Assembly: GCF_029853675.1 (NCBI RefSeq)
Contig: NZ_CP122539.1
Location: forward strand, 62,001 to 126,000
Reading direction: 5' to 3'
DNA length: 64,000 bases
DNA from: Tenacibaculum tangerinum
Lineage (GTDB): Bacteria; Bacteroidota; Bacteroidia; Flavobacteriales; Flavobacteriaceae
Shown: positions 8,823-19,800 of the stretch, piece after piece
Numbering within the stretch: the stretch's first letter is position 1
How the letters are laid out: every line of letters starts with the position of its first letter
The notes under the pieces: generated by a model
What the model saw: the letters and a program-made list of their open reading frames with translations, nothing else
Told to the model about the DNA's origin: nothing
Database searches by the model: none
Made by a program: the position numbers and the translations under genes

Positions 8823-9239
8823 CTACTGCTTGTCTAAAATAATATTGGTAATCTTACAAAGAGAAATTAAATTATCGGCTTCATCTACAATTCGCACTTC
8901 CCATAAATGTGTAGTTCTACCTTTGTGAATAGCCTTGGCCGTAGCAAAAACTTCTCCCTCTCTCTTACTTTTTAAATGATTAATACTCAATTCGATTCCT
9001 TTAATAATTTTATTGGAGTCTTTTAAGAAAAAAGCAGAAGCACAACTTCCTACAGATTCTGCCAAAGCAGCAGTAGCTCCGCCGTGTAATATTCCATAAG
9101 GTTGATGCACTTTTGGACTAACAGGCATTGTAGCCGTGATAAAATCATCTCCTATGTCAATAAACCTTATTTCCAACGTTTCCATCAGTGTGTTCTTGTT
9201 GTAATTGTTTAAGATAGTAAGAGATTCTTGCTTTGTCAT
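8823..9239 (-). CDS. Hotdog-fold thioesterase, PaaI/MenI-like
   Basis: A 138-residue single hotdog domain with the hallmark HGGATAALAES (acidic catalytic residue on the long helix) and VHQPYGILHGG lead-in. Enzymes of this subgroup hydrolyse aryl-CoA esters such as hydroxyphenylacetyl-CoA or 1,4-dihydroxy-2-naphthoyl-CoA. The neighbouring isochorismate synthase makes the menaquinone enzyme (MenI) the better guess, but substrate cannot be read from sequence. It is the first gene of the thioesterase-hydrolase-menF run. Confidence 0.82.
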   Translation of the reverse strand: MTKQESLTILNNYNKNTLMETLEIRFIDIGDDFITATMPVSPKVHQPYGILHGGATAALAESVGSCASAFFLKDSNKIIKGIELSINHLKSKREGEVFATAKAIHKGRTTHLWEVRIVDEADNLISLCKITNIILDKQ

Positions 9240-9297
9240 TGTTAGTAGAAATTATCATTCAAAAATACGTATTTTTGTACGGATTAAAAATGATAGA

Positions 9298-9798
9298 ATG
9301 TATAAAGTACGTGTAATTTTAGATACGAAAGAAGACGTAATAAGAACCCTGATGGTAAATGAAAAAGTTTCATTAGAAAACTTACATTTTGATATTGCAA
9401 AAGCGTTTGGTTTTGACGGACAAGAAATGGCATCTTTTTATCGTACCGATGAAGATTGGAATCAAGGGGAAGAAATACCATTGTTTGATATGTCTGAAGC
9501 AGGTGAAAACCTTTCTATGGCAACGTGTATTATAGAGGAAACCTTGCCCAATAAACACGATAAATTAATTTACGTGTATGATTTTTTTCAAATGTGGACG
9601 TTTTACGTAGAGGTAATAGAGCAAACAAATGAAGTGCTTTCTGAAACAACACTAGTGTTGTCTGTTGGAACAATTCCAGAAAAAGCACCTGAAAAAGAAT
9701 TCAAAGCAGAAGATATTTCAAAAGATATAGACGATGAAATTCATGATGAGTTTAATGATTTTGAAAGCTTAGACGATTTTGACTTTGATAATTATTAA
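9298..9798 (+). CDS. pRiA4b ORF-3-like (IS1096 TnpR-type) protein
   Basis: The N-terminal ~135 residues match the plasmid pRiA4b ORF-3 family: MYKVRVILDT, then LENLHFDIAKAFGFD and a DFFQMWTFYVEV core. The C-terminal tail is strongly acidic (DDEIHDEFNDFESLDDFDF). The family is often labelled IS1096 passenger protein, but in flavobacteria it is a stable chromosomal gene of unknown function and I see no transposon here. The open frame extends to 9205; the start at ATG 9298 is chosen because the family begins there. It runs into the Sua5-like gene three bases later. Confidence 0.82.
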   Translation: MYKVRVILDTKEDVIRTLMVNEKVSLENLHFDIAKAFGFDGQEMASFYRTDEDWNQGEEIPLFDMSEAGENLSMATCIIEETLPNKHDKLIYVYDFFQMWTFYVEVIEQTNEVLSETTLVLSVGTIPEKAPEKEFKAEDISKDIDDEIHDEFNDFESLDDFDFDNY

Positions 9799-9801
9799 GC
9801 C

Positions 9802-10422
9802 ATGGCACAGTTTATAAAATTATATAACGACAATCCTAACCCGAAAGAGATTGAAAAAATTGTAAAGGTTTTACAAAATGGCGGGTTAATTATCTATCCA
9901 ACAGATACTGTATACGGTTTAGGGTGTGATATTACCAATACTAAAGCTTTAGCAAAAGTGGCAAAAATTAGAAAGGTAAAACCAGAAAAAGCAAATTTTT
10001 CGTTTGTCTGTAATGATTTGAGTCACTTATCAGATTACGTAAAACAAATTGATACCGCTACGTACAAAATCTTAAAAAGAGCTTTACCAGGACCCTATAC
10101 CTTTGTATTGCCAGGTAGTAATTCGCTTCCTAAAGCATATAAAAAACGTAAAACAGTGGGGATTCGTGTACCCGATAACAATATTGCAAGGGCCATAGTA
10201 GCGGCTTTAGGAAACCCGATTGTATCCACTTCAATTCACGATGAAGATGAAGTATTGGAATATACTACAGATCCTGAATTAATCTTCGAAAAGTGGCAAA
10301 ATATTGTAGATATAGTAGTTGATGGTGGTTATGGAGGTAACTATGCATCTACTGTAATCGACCTAACCACTGACGAGCCTGAAGTAATTCGTGAAGGAAA
10401 AGGAAGTTTAGATATATTGTAA
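9802..10422 (+). CDS. L-threonylcarbamoyladenylate synthase family protein (YrdC/YciO type)
   Basis: The YrdC domain fills the 206-residue protein: IIYPTDTVYGLGCD near residue 33, KIRKVKPEKANFSFV, then GPYTFVLPGSN and VGIRVPDN. YrdC/Sua5 enzymes make threonylcarbamoyl-AMP for the tRNA t6A modification. The sequence is closer to the YciO-like short branch, whose activity in vivo is less certain, so I do not assign tsaC. It is probably co-transcribed with the preceding gene. Confidence 0.85.
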   Translation: MAQFIKLYNDNPNPKEIEKIVKVLQNGGLIIYPTDTVYGLGCDITNTKALAKVAKIRKVKPEKANFSFVCNDLSHLSDYVKQIDTATYKILKRALPGPYTFVLPGSNSLPKAYKKRKTVGIRVPDNNIARAIVAALGNPIVSTSIHDEDEVLEYTTDPELIFEKWQNIVDIVVDGGYGGNYASTVIDLTTDEPEVIREGKGSLDIL

Positions 10423-10482
10423 AAAAATAGATAGCTGGAAGAGTTTATATTTGAAAATGACCAAAGAATCAAACTCGAGTAA

Positions 10483-11480
10483 TTACTTCAATTCGTTGAA
10501 TTGTTTTCTTCCTTTAACGTAATACTGCCAAACAATAGAGGTGTGTTTGTAGTAATTCGATTTTTTAGTTATTTTTTTCTCTTCTTTATAAACTTTGGAA
10601 GCTGCGCATAAAAACTAAAATGTGCCTTTAAAATAGCAAATAGGTGTTTTGGTCTCCCTTCCAATAAAAATTTTAGACCCGCTATTCCGTCCAACACTAA
10701 ACGAGCAAAAATAATAGGGAATAATTTGTTTGAGGGTAAGTTTTTAACAAGCTTCAGCAAGCTGTTTCTAAAGTTTAAAAATGTTTTCTTCGGGTTTAAG
10801 TTGTTCAATGTTGCGCCTCCTACATGGTACACCGTTGATATGCCCACATACTTTATTGCATATCCGCTGTTTTTAGCACGCCAACACAAGTCAATCTCTT
10901 CTTGATGTGCAAAAAAATCTTCGTCAAAACCATTGAGTTGATGAAAAACTTCTGAACGGATAAAAAGACAAGCTCCTGATGCCCAAAAAATTTCGGCAGT
11001 ATCGTTAAACTGTCCATTGTCAGTTTCTAGCGTATCAAATAAACGACCTCGACAATACGGATACCCAAAAGCATCGATAAATCCTCCGCCAGCACCAGCG
11101 TATTCAAATTTAGCTTTATTTTTAAAGTCTAAAATTTTAGGTTGAATAATCGCTGTATTCGGTTGTTTATCAAATATGTCAATTATCGGAGTTAACCAGT
11201 TTTTAGTAACCTCAATATCAGAGTTTACTAAACAATAAATATCGGCATCAATATACTTTAGGGCATCGTTGTAGCCTTTTGCATAGCCCCCGTTTGTAGA
11301 ATTTTGAACAATGTTTACGGTAGGAAAATGCTGTTTCACAAATGCGATTGAATCGTCGGTAGAAGCATTGTCAGCAACATATATTTCAGCTTCTTCTGAG
11401 CTAAAATTTACGACAGAAGGTAAAAACTGCTCGAGCAATTTTTTTCCGTTCCAGTTTAATATGACTATGGCTGTTTTCAA
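10483..11480 (-). CDS. GT2 family glycosyltransferase, C-terminus frameshifted
   Basis: A family 2 glycosyltransferase with nucleotide-sugar site motifs AIVILNWNGKKLLEQFLPS, ADNASTDDS, the metal site VNSDIEVT and the acceptor loop FAHQEEIDLCWRAK. Resemblance is to rhamnosyl-type transferases of polysaccharide synthesis. The uninterrupted frame stops at 10569, directly after an A7 run (10572-10578 on the plus strand, register AGA_AAA_AAA). With one extra A the frame continues through SNYYKHTSIVWQYYVKG to a stop at 10483, a plausible native C-terminus. The acceptor is unknown and no capsule cluster is visible here. Confidence 0.85.
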
Positions 11481-11827
11481 GAAGGCAAATTTACAGTTTA
11501 TAAATGAATTTGTGTTGAAAAGCTGGAGTCATTCTGTGCTTTCATCATTACTAGAAAAGTAAAGTAAGGTTTTACTGGAGTTAAGTCTTAGAGAGGTATA
11601 TTCTTCCCGAATAGTGATTTTTAGATTAATTTATATTTATTTTTTTAACATTTAAAATGGTTATAATGTATTTTTTTAATTTATTTTATTGTGAAAGTTT
11701 AATTTATAAATTATTTTATTGAATTATTTTTAATTTAGATTTTAATTATTTACATTAGAGGGTAAGATATGTGCATAACAGCTTATATCTTGTTTTTAAT
11801 GAGTAGTAACCTTAATTCCCCTATAAT
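11481..11827. other. AT-rich intergenic region
   Basis: No gene seen in about 350 bases. The stretch 11640-11760 is almost entirely A and T. A weak hairpin, AAGATAT pairing with ATATCTT (about 11764-11791) and followed by a short T run, lies ahead of the next gene. It could be a leader terminator or simply low-complexity DNA. Confidence 0.5.
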
Positions 11828-12115
11828 ATGATGACAAAATCAAATGTTCAAACCGTAGCAAAAGAACAAATTAAGTTCTTGAAATTTCCAAAAGAAGAAG
11901 TATTAAAGAAAAATCAGGCAGTAGCGAATCGTTTTATAGATTTACAACGTGCCCTATCTTTAGGTAACTTAGAAAGAGAAAAGGTAAGTATCTTTTTTAT
12001 GGACACACAGGGTCTCAAAAAGGTAGAAACTACAGTTTGGGGTATTACCGACAAATCAGTAATTTTAAAACAGGGTACTATTATTCCACTAGAAAGAATA
12101 GTGAGTATCGCATAA
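11828..12115 (+). CDS. Conserved hypothetical protein, 95 residues
   Basis: A small soluble protein with no signal peptide or membrane segment. The N-terminal half is helical and basic (EQIKFLKFPKEEVLKKNQ); the C-terminal half looks like a small beta domain (SIFFMDTQGLKKVETTVW, then SVILKQGTIIPLERIVSI). I recognise it only as a type of short protein found across flavobacteria, without known function. It has its own terminator shared with convergent gcvP. Confidence 0.75.
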   Translation: MMTKSNVQTVAKEQIKFLKFPKEEVLKKNQAVANRFIDLQRALSLGNLEREKVSIFFMDTQGLKKVETTVWGITDKSVILKQGTIIPLERIVSIA

Positions 12116-12118
12116 AAC

Positions 12119-12150
12119 AAAAATCCCTCGAAATTTCGAGGGATTTTTTT
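12119..12150. terminator. Bidirectional terminator between convergent genes
   Basis: CCCTCGAAATTTCGAGGG (12125-12142) is a perfect palindrome flanked by A and T runs. It can stop transcription from both the 95-residue protein gene and gcvP. Confidence 0.92.
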
Positions 12151-12157
12151 ATGTATG

Positions 12158-15013
12158 TTAAGCTTCCGCTTCCATATAATCTTCAATAGGATTACAAGAG
12201 CAAATTAAGTTACGGTCGCCAAAAGCATCGTCTACACGGCGTACAGATGGCCAAAACTTATTGTCTGCAATATACTCCAAAGGAAAAGCTGCTTGTTTGC
12301 GAGAATAAGGTAAATCCCATTCATCAGCTGTTAACATTTCTTGTGTATGCGGTGCGTTTTTAAGCGGATTGTTAGGGTTCTCCTTACTCGCATCAGCAAT
12401 TTCTTTTCTAATAGAAATGAGTGCATCACAAAAACGATCTAATTCTGCCACACTTTCAGACTCGGTAGGTTCTACCATAATGGTTCCCGCTACAGGGAAA
12501 GATACGGTAGGAGCGTGGAATCCGTAGTCCATTAAACGTTTGGCAATATCAACAACTTCAATTCCGTTTTGTTTAAAATCACGACAGTCTAAAATCATTT
12601 CATGAGCAGCACGGTTCATTTCTCCCGTATATAACGTGCTAAAGTGTCCGCTTAAACGCTCTTTCATATAATTAGCGTTTAGAATTGCTATTTTGGTAGC
12701 ATTTGTTAATCCTTCTGCACCCAACATAGTGATGTATCCGTACGAAATTAAACATACCAATGCAGAGCCCCAAGGAGCTGCTGAAATAGCAGTAATAGCA
12801 TTTTCGCCACCAGTAGCAACTACTGGGTTGGTTGGTAAAAAAGGTACTAATTGTGGTGCTACACAAATAGGACCAACTCCAGGGCCACCACCACCATGCG
12901 GAATCGCAAATGTTTTATGTAGGTTTAAGTGACAAACATCGGCACCAATGGTTGCAGGATTTGTCAACCCTACCTGTGCGTTCATGTTTGCACCGTCCAT
13001 ATATACTTGTCCACCGTTATCATGAATAATTTGGGTAACCTCTTTGATAGCCTTTTCAAATACTCCGTGAGTAGAGGGGTAGGTTACCATTAACGCAGCT
13101 AAATTATCTGCATGTTTTTCAGCTTTTGCACGTAAATCTTCTACGTCGATATTTCCTCTTTCATCAGTCTTAGTAACGACCACTTTCATGCCCGCCATAA
13201 CTGCTGATGCAGGGTTGGTTCCGTGAGCCGATGCAGGAATTAAACAGATGTTTCTATGGGTATCTCCGTTCGCTTCATGATACGCTCTAATTGTCATCAA
13301 TCCAGCAAATTCACCTTGTGCTCCTGAGTTTGGTTGTAAAGAAGTACCTGCAAAACCAGTAATAACATTCAATTGGTTTTCAAGGTTGTCTAACATAATT
13401 TGGTATCCTTCCGCTTGGTTTAAGGGTACAAATGGGTGGATGTTTCCCCATTGCGGATTACTCAACGGTAACATTTCAGAAGCAGCGTTTAACTTCATGG
13501 TACAAGAACCTAAAGAAATCATCGAGTGATTTAATGCTAAATCTTTACGCTCCAATTTTTTGATGTAACGCATCATTTCAGTTTCTGACTGATACGTATT
13601 GAATACTTCGTTATCTAGGAAAGAGGTTGCTCTTTTTACCTCCGTAGGAATTACATCAGTAGAAGTAAACTCAGTAACCAAAATATCTTTGATATTGAAG
13701 GCTTGTTCAAAACAATCAACAATGTCGTTGATTTCTTTTAAACCAACTGTTTCATTTACAGAAATTGAAACAAGCTCTTTATCGATGTAGTTAAAGTTAA
13801 TTCCGTTTGCTTCTGCTACAGGACGTAATTTATCGGTTTCAGCTTCAATTAAAATTGTGTCGAAATAAGCACTATTCTTTTGTCTGAAGCCTAAATCGTT
13901 TAGAGCTTTTGCTAAGGTTGTAGTGCTTGTGTGTATGCGATCTGCAATGTATTGTAAACCATCTTTTCCGTGGTATACAGCATACATACCTGCCATAACT
14001 GCTAATAATACCTGTGCAGTACAGATGTTAGAGGTTGCTTTTTCACGCTTAATATGTTGCTCACGTGTTTGTAAAGCCATGCGTAAAGCACGTCCGCCAT
14101 CTACATCTTTGGTAACTCCAATAATACGACCTGGAATACTACGTTTGTAAGCTTCTTTGGTGGCAAAATATCCAGCGTGAGGTCCTCCATATCCTAGAGG
14201 AATCCCAAAACGTTGCGTAGTACCTACTACCACATCAGCACCAAATTCGGCAGGAGCTTTTAATTTTACTAACGATAAAATATCAGCAGCAACTGCTACT
14301 TTAATATTGCTAGCATTACAGTGAGCTACAAAACTGGTATAATCATATACTTGTCCGTATTTTCCTGGATATTGTACAATGGCACCAAAGAACTCTTCTG
14401 AGAAATCAAACTCTTCATGATTGCCAACTATTAATTCAATTCCAATAGGAATGGCACGTGTTTGTAATACGGATAAAGTTTGTGGTAAAATTTCTTCTGA
14501 AACAAAGAACTTGTTTACGTTGGCTTTTTTTTGTGCTCTTTCACGAACGTCAAATAATAATGCCATCGCCTCGGCAGCTGCAGTACTTTCGTCTAACAAC
14601 GAAGCATTGGCTAATTCCATTCCTGTTAAATCACAAATCATCGTTTGATAATTTAACAAAGCTTCTAAACGTCCTTGTGCTATTTCAGCTTGATAGGGGG
14701 TATATGCGGTATACCATCCTGGGTTTTCTAAAATATTACGTTGAATAACACTAGGCAAAATAGCTTCGTGATACCCTAAACCTATATAACTTTTAAAAAC
14801 CTTATTTTTTGCACCTAATTTGTTAATGTGATTTAGGTATTCATATTCGCTCATGGCAGGAGCTAAATCAAGCTCTTTTTCTAAGCGGATGTCGTCGGGA
14901 ATAGTTTCGTAAATTAATTGGCTTAAACTCTCTACACCAATTGTTTGAAGCATTTGATCCTGCTCTTTAATACGAGGTCCTATATGCCTTAGTTGAAATG
15001 AATTTGTGTTCAT
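12158..15013 (-). CDS. gcvP: Glycine dehydrogenase (decarboxylating), P-protein
   Basis: The PLP enzyme of the glycine cleavage system; it decarboxylates glycine and passes the aminomethyl group to lipoyl-H protein. At 951 residues it is a full-length fused alpha-beta type protein. The PLP lysine is in [20 protein letters not shown], the glycine-rich loop unique to GcvP. The start [13 protein letters not shown] is typical. Partner genes gcvT and gcvH are not in the window, as is usual in Bacteroidota. It ends at a shared terminator. Confidence 0.97.
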   Translation of the reverse strand: MNTNSFQLRHIGPRIKEQDQMLQTIGVESLSQLIYETIPDDIRLEKELDLAPAMSEYEYLNHINKLGAKNKVFKSYIGLGYHEAILPSVIQRNILENPGWYTAYTPYQAEIAQGRLEALLNYQTMICDLTGMELANASLLDESTAAAEAMALLFDVRERAQKKANVNKFFVSEEILPQTLSVLQTRAIPIGIELIVGNHEEFDFSEEFFGAIVQYPGKYGQVYDYTSFVAHCNASNIKVAVAADILSLVKLKAPAEFGADVVVGTTQRFGIPLGYGGPHAGYFATKEAYKRSIPGRIIGVTKDVDGGRALRMALQTREQHIKREKATSNICTAQVLLAVMAGMYAVYHGKDGLQYIADRIHTSTTTLAKALNDLGFRQKNSAYFDTILIEAETDKLRPVAEANGINFNYIDKELVSISVNETVGLKEINDIVDCFEQAFNIKDILVTEFTSTDVIPTEVKRATSFLDNEVFNTYQSETEMMRYIKKLERKDLALNHSMISLGSCTMKLNAASEMLPLSNPQWGNIHPFVPLNQAEGYQIMLDNLENQLNVITGFAGTSLQPNSGAQGEFAGLMTIRAYHEANGDTHRNICLIPASAHGTNPASAVMAGMKVVVTKTDERGNIDVEDLRAKAEKHADNLAALMVTYPSTHGVFEKAIKEVTQIIHDNGGQVYMDGANMNAQVGLTNPATIGADVCHLNLHKTFAIPHGGGGPGVGPICVAPQLVPFLPTNPVVATGGENAITAISAAPWGSALVCLISYGYITMLGAEGLTNATKIAILNANYMKERLSGHFSTLYTGEMNRAAHEMILDCRDFKQNGIEVVDIAKRLMDYGFHAPTVSFPVAGTIMVEPTESESVAELDRFCDALISIRKEIADASKENPNNPLKNAPHTQEMLTADEWDLPYSRKQAAFPLEYIADNKFWPSVRRVDDAFGDRNLICSCNPIEDYMEAEA

Positions 15014-15144
15014 TATTGAGTTGTTGTTTTTCTTGTTTCAAAAATAGTGAAATTGGTTGATTTGGTACTATATATTTTATTGTTAAAAACAATATTTTAT
15101 CAACCAAAAGAGTGGGTTATACGAATAAAAGTTATTTTTGTTAG

Positions 15145-15969
15145 ATGAAGTTTTTTAGAACAGTACTCGATTTTTATATAAATTCTAGTATTCACGTAGC
15201 TTTGGCAGTGTTTTCATTGCTAAAAATCACAGTATTGTATTTTGGTTTAGAGCACGATGAATTGTTGAGCTTTTTCGTTTTTTTTGCAACCATTACGGGG
15301 TATAATTTTGTAAAGTATGTAGGGGTGGCTAAGCCACACCATAGAAGTTTAGCAAAAAACTTAAGAATTATTCAACTATTTTCGTTCATTTGTTTTGTAT
15401 TCATGTGTTATTATGCCTATTTATTGCCGCTAAGAACGCTGTTGTTTTTTGTTCCTTTTGGGTTGTTAACTTTTTTATATGCAGTGCCTTTTTTAAGTGG
15501 GTTTCAAAAAAATTTACGCAGTGTAGGCTATTTAAAAATAATAGTGGTGGCTTTAGTATGGGCAGGAATAACTGTGCTGTTACCCATATATGCTAGTGAA
15601 ACTTCTATTACAATAAATATGTATTTGTGTACAATACAACGATTTATATTGGTTGCAGTGTTAATTCTTCCTTTTGATATTCGTGATGTACAATACGATG
15701 CCATTTCGTTGCAAACCATCCCTAAAAAAATAGGCATAGAAAATACCAAAAAGTTAGGGGTTGTTTTATTAGGAATCTGTTTGGTGTTGGAATTTATGAT
15801 AAGTCCCAATGCTCATTTCCGTACGGCTTTTTTAATTGTATTTACGATGGTATTATTGCTGCTAATGAGATCTAAAGTCAATCAACCTAAGTATTACAGT
15901 TCTTTTTGGGTAGAATCTATCCCTGTAATTTGGCTATTGTTGTTACTACTAAACATGAGTTCGAAATAA
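15145..15969 (+). CDS. UbiA-like integral membrane protein lacking the first Asp motif
   Basis: A 274-residue protein with about eight hydrophobic segments. The stretch LPFDIRDVQYD (around residue 175) followed by the TIPKKIGIENTKK segment matches the second aspartate motif of UbiA prenyltransferases. The first motif (NxxxDxxxD) should be near TGYNFVKYVGVAK but its aspartates are absent. It is therefore a degenerate family member: perhaps inactive, perhaps with another substrate. Such proteins are common as hypothetical genes in flavobacteria. It lies between gcvP (divergent) and rlmH (convergent). Confidence 0.75.
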   Translation: MKFFRTVLDFYINSSIHVALAVFSLLKITVLYFGLEHDELLSFFVFFATITGYNFVKYVGVAKPHHRSLAKNLRIIQLFSFICFVFMCYYAYLLPLRTLLFFVPFGLLTFLYAVPFLSGFQKNLRSVGYLKIIVVALVWAGITVLLPIYASETSITINMYLCTIQRFILVAVLILPFDIRDVQYDAISLQTIPKKIGIENTKKLGVVLLGICLVLEFMISPNAHFRTAFLIVFTMVLLLLMRSKVNQPKYYSSFWVESIPVIWLLLLLLNMSSK

Positions 15970-16071
15970 AAGGTCAAATTAAATTACCTAAAAATCAGTA
16001 GGGCGTCATGTCGATAGTGCGAAGTAAGAGTGATGAGGCATCCCAATCCTAGCAGTTGCTTGTCAATATCC

Positions 16072-16545
16072 TTATTCATGGTGGTACGGTTCGTTGCGAA
16101 GAATGGTAAACCCACGATAAATTTGTTCTACGATAAACAAACGAATCATTTGATGCGAGAAGGTCATTTTTGAAAGCGATAATTTCCCTTGCGCTTTTTG
16201 ATACACAGCCTCAGAAAAACCATACGGACCCCCAATTACCAAGACCAGTTGTTTGATACCTGAATTCATTTTCTTTTGAAGGTAGTTCGAAAACTCGACC
16301 GAAGTATATTGTTTTCCTTTATCGTCTAACAAAATAAGCTGGTCGGTAGGTTGTAGTTTAGCCAAAATCAGTTCGCCTTCTTTTTCTTTTTGCTGCGCCT
16401 CGCTGAGGTTTTTAGCATTTTTAATATCAGGAATAATTTCCAAATCAAATTTTACATAGTGTTTGAGTCGGTTTTGATATTCGTCAATGAGTTGCTGTAA
16501 CTGTTTATGGTCGGTTTTACCTATGGCGAGTAGTTTTATTTTCAT
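16072..16545 (-). CDS. rlmH: 23S rRNA (pseudouridine1915-N3)-methyltransferase
   Basis: RlmH is a SPOUT methyltransferase that methylates pseudouridine 1915 in helix 69 of 23S rRNA. The 157-residue protein is standard length. The knotted SAM site is clear: LVLVIGGPYGFSEAVY, LSLSKMTFSHQMIRL and the C-terminal RGFTILRNEPYHHE. It is the last clearly core gene before the accessory region. Confidence 0.96.
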   Translation of the reverse strand: MKIKLLAIGKTDHKQLQQLIDEYQNRLKHYVKFDLEIIPDIKNAKNLSEAQQKEKEGELILAKLQPTDQLILLDDKGKQYTSVEFSNYLQKKMNSGIKQLVLVIGGPYGFSEAVYQKAQGKLSLSKMTFSHQMIRLFIVEQIYRGFTILRNEPYHHE

Positions 16546-16596
16546 AGGGCAAAATTACGAATGTTTGGGGAAGTTTTAAAGAGGGAAGGTTTTAGG

Positions 16597-16707
16597 GTGA
16601 AAAAACTTGCTTTCATAGCGGTGTGCAATACCTTCTTAAAACAAGCCTTTGCAATGGTAAAAAGTGGTTTATCTTATGACAAGAACTATCAAAGTGCATT
16701 AGGTTGA
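16597..16707 (+). pseudogene. IS110-family transposase C-terminal remnant
   Basis: A 36-residue frame reads KKLAFIAVCNTFLKQAFAMV followed by KSGLSYDKNYQSALG. This matches the closing segment of IS110/IS116-type transposases in Bacteroidota (consensus AVCNKLLKQAF..A.SG..Y). Nothing else of the transposase is left upstream. It marks a former insertion at the border between rlmH and the acquired helicase gene. Too short to be functional. Confidence 0.65.
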
Positions 16708-16860
16708 AAAAGTATAAAATTTAGCTGTTTTTTACCTCAGTTCTTTGTTGTGTTTCAGTTTTTTATCCTCCGCTATTTGTCAGTGTGCTCGGGCTGCCGT
16801 TATGGGTTGGCCTTTTTGAGCGGCTTGGCAATGTGTGTTTCCGCTTCGTGGCGGTTCATG

Positions 16861-19800
16861 TTAAAGAAACAGTTCCTCTATTATGTCCTTTATTTCTGAT
16901 GAATCTATACCACCATCTGGTTTGTCTCTAGTAAGAATTAATTGCTTGTCTGCATCAGGGTTTTCTTTGTAGTTAACTATCCCATTGCGTTCATACCATT
17001 CCTGCTTACGTTTCCATTTGCTTCGGTAATCATCTTTTTGCAACAAGCCCAAATGTTCCCAATAGTAGATAATACCTGAATCAGGGTCTTCTATAGTAAA
17101 GTCGGGATGAATAGTCACGCCTTTCTCGTCTAAAATAGGTGCTTCATAAACATATTGGATTCCTTTATTGTGCAACTTATCGGCAATAATGACTTCAGAC
17201 TTAGAAATCATGAACTCCCCTTTCTCAGAAACCTGTATGTATTTGGTATCGTAATACTTTTTATTTATCAACTTCAACTGGGGCTCAGCCATCAAATCGG
17301 TTAGTCTTCGGCCAGTCTCTGAATATTCACCGGAAGTGAACTTTCGGTAATCCTTGAAATCACCTTGATGTAGAATCAAGATTCTATCCTCTTGCCTAGT
17401 GAGTGCCGTGTAGAATAATTCCCTTGATAGCACTGGACAAGGATTAGGAAGGATAAACAATACCACCTTGAAACCACTTCCTTGAGATTTGTGAACGGTG
17501 ATTGAATAGGCAAGATCCATTTGGATATCACCATCTTCTGAAAAATCACCTTCCTGAAATGAATAAGCAAAACCTTGTTGGGAAGAAAATGCTATGTAAA
17601 TCGGTCTTTGGTATTTTTTCTTTTCAGCATCCCACTTGCCATAAGCCCCAATATGCAAGCCTATTTCTCCATTGGCAAAGTACCTTATGATGTTTTCGTC
17701 ATCAATATTATTAGGGTTAAAAACATAACTCCAAGGCTGATTCCATCTCTTGTTTTTTAGATTAATCACCTTATCACCAAACACAATACCATCATCAGCA
17801 ACAGGTTTTGGCATTTTTCTAGCTTTATAGTATGTCTTACCATTTTTTGTCCATGATCCTGGAAAAATTGCCTTCTCTTTCGTCTTTGCTCGAAATGTTT
17901 TCTGAATTTTTTGATTAATCACTTTTGTACCATACCCAGCAGTGTTGGTCGGGGATAATATCTGCCAGTTTTCAACTTCTTTAGCCGAGTTAATATCAAA
18001 ACCAGTCCATTTATATTCTTCAATATAATTTCCACCTAAAGAAGCATCAAAATTAGCCTGTTCACTACGCAGTATTTTTCCTTCTGTACGACTTAATAAG
18101 CCTTCAATTTCCCGATTGGTCACATCAATCAGGATTTCTTCTAAATGGCGCACGTTATGCCATTCAATGAATTGGATATTCCCCCAATCATGGTCTTGTT
18201 GATCTCCAATTTCTTCAAAAACATCAATTTCACTTTTCTTGAAGGGATCGTCACTGAACCATCTGCTCAAACGAACATCAAGTCTATCGGGCTCTGATTC
18301 TGCTTCGCTCTCATCTGAATTTTGGCGGAACAACTCTCTCAATTCGGCTATACCCTTGCCTTGTTGCTCCATGTAAATCTTAATATCGACAAACGGACGA
18401 CCAGCACCTATGGGCGGCAGCTGCCGGTAATCTCCAATCAGAATAAAACGACTTACGCCTGAAAGACTGTCTAGTAGGGCCGCTAATTGTTCCTCGGTAA
18501 GCATAGAAGATTCATCTACGATTACCGTGTCGTATTGCCGCGCTTCGGCATTTGGGTTCATGAAATATTGCCCTGTCTCAGGATTATATCGCTTTGCCTG
18601 AATGAGAAACTGTGCAAGTGTTTTTGCATCAGCACCCATTTTTACTCTCGCTTTACCAGTTGGGGCAAGGCGAAGCACCGTGCTATTTTTTATAAAATCC
18701 TGTTCGCAAAGGATATTGAGCAAAGTGGTTTTTCCTGTACCTGCCGGACCTATAAGCACAGACACTCGACTATTTGCCAGCACTTCCAATGCATTGGCTT
18801 TTTCTTGTCTTGCCCTTTTATCTCGTTCTTGATACCAATTCGGCTTGTTGGGATTTATGTCTCCGAATTTCTGATCAATCAAACCTCTCCAATCCTGGAC
18901 GATTGGGGGATCAATCTTTCTACGAAGACGCTTCTGCACGAAATTGCGAATCTTGCTTTTTATCGCATCAAAGCGTTTGAGTTTGAAGTAATAGATTTCT
19001 TCTTCTTCATCCAGCACATGTTGTGTTACTTCTTTCTTCATAAAATCTGCAATAGCCATCAAGTTCCGAATAGATGGATTACAAAGTGGCTCAACCGGCT
19101 GCTCATCAAGTTTGGTGATTAGTTGGGTGTCCGTAAGTAGTGTATTCCCAACCACTGCTGTTTCTTCTAGCGCTTTTACTGCAAAGGCTCGAACCCTGCG
19201 CTGATCTAAGGGTGTGTTCAGGTCGCAAAGCTCAGGTAATGGAAATTTTTCTATGCCTGCTGGATCGCCAAAAATGGCTTTGTCAATGGTGCTTACCTGA
19301 AAACCCGTAAGCTGTAAGCGCGTATGCTCATACAGCAGGTAGGGATTCTGCAAGTATGCCTTTTGATCTTTGGCTTTTGCATCAATGACCAGATTCACCT
19401 GATCATTGATTATGTGCATGCGGCTCAGAAACTGCAAAAAGTCTTTTTCTTCTTTTGAGTAATGGTTCCATGTTTGTTTTTGAGTATCGCTTATGCTGAG
19501 CTTAACATTGGCTGGCAAAAAAGATAGATCTCCATTGAATAACTTTTCTATGTAATCCCACGGGTTTCGAACCACAGGACCATCAACCTCATCCCGAACC
19601 AGACTATCCAGCTCCCATGCTATCAAATTGCCTTCGGCAATTTTCATTCCCGAAAGCACCGCGCCCAATCCAGGGAATGGTCCACGCATCTTCCATAATC
19701 TTGAAAGCTCCTTATCTATCCATTTGAATTGAGCTTCATAGTTTTTATCAGGTAGTAGTTGCTCAAATTTTCGGAGTTTTTCAAGTAGAATAAGCAGTGA

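Noticed and set aside
9298..9798. IS1096 mobile element
   Set aside because: Only the ORF-3/TnpR-like name links it to a transposon; there is no transposase and there are no terminal repeats, and the neighbours are core genes.
18487..19122. Plus-strand 211-residue frame inside the helicase gene
   Set aside because: It is a shadow of the helicase reading frame, with a biased composition and no domain.
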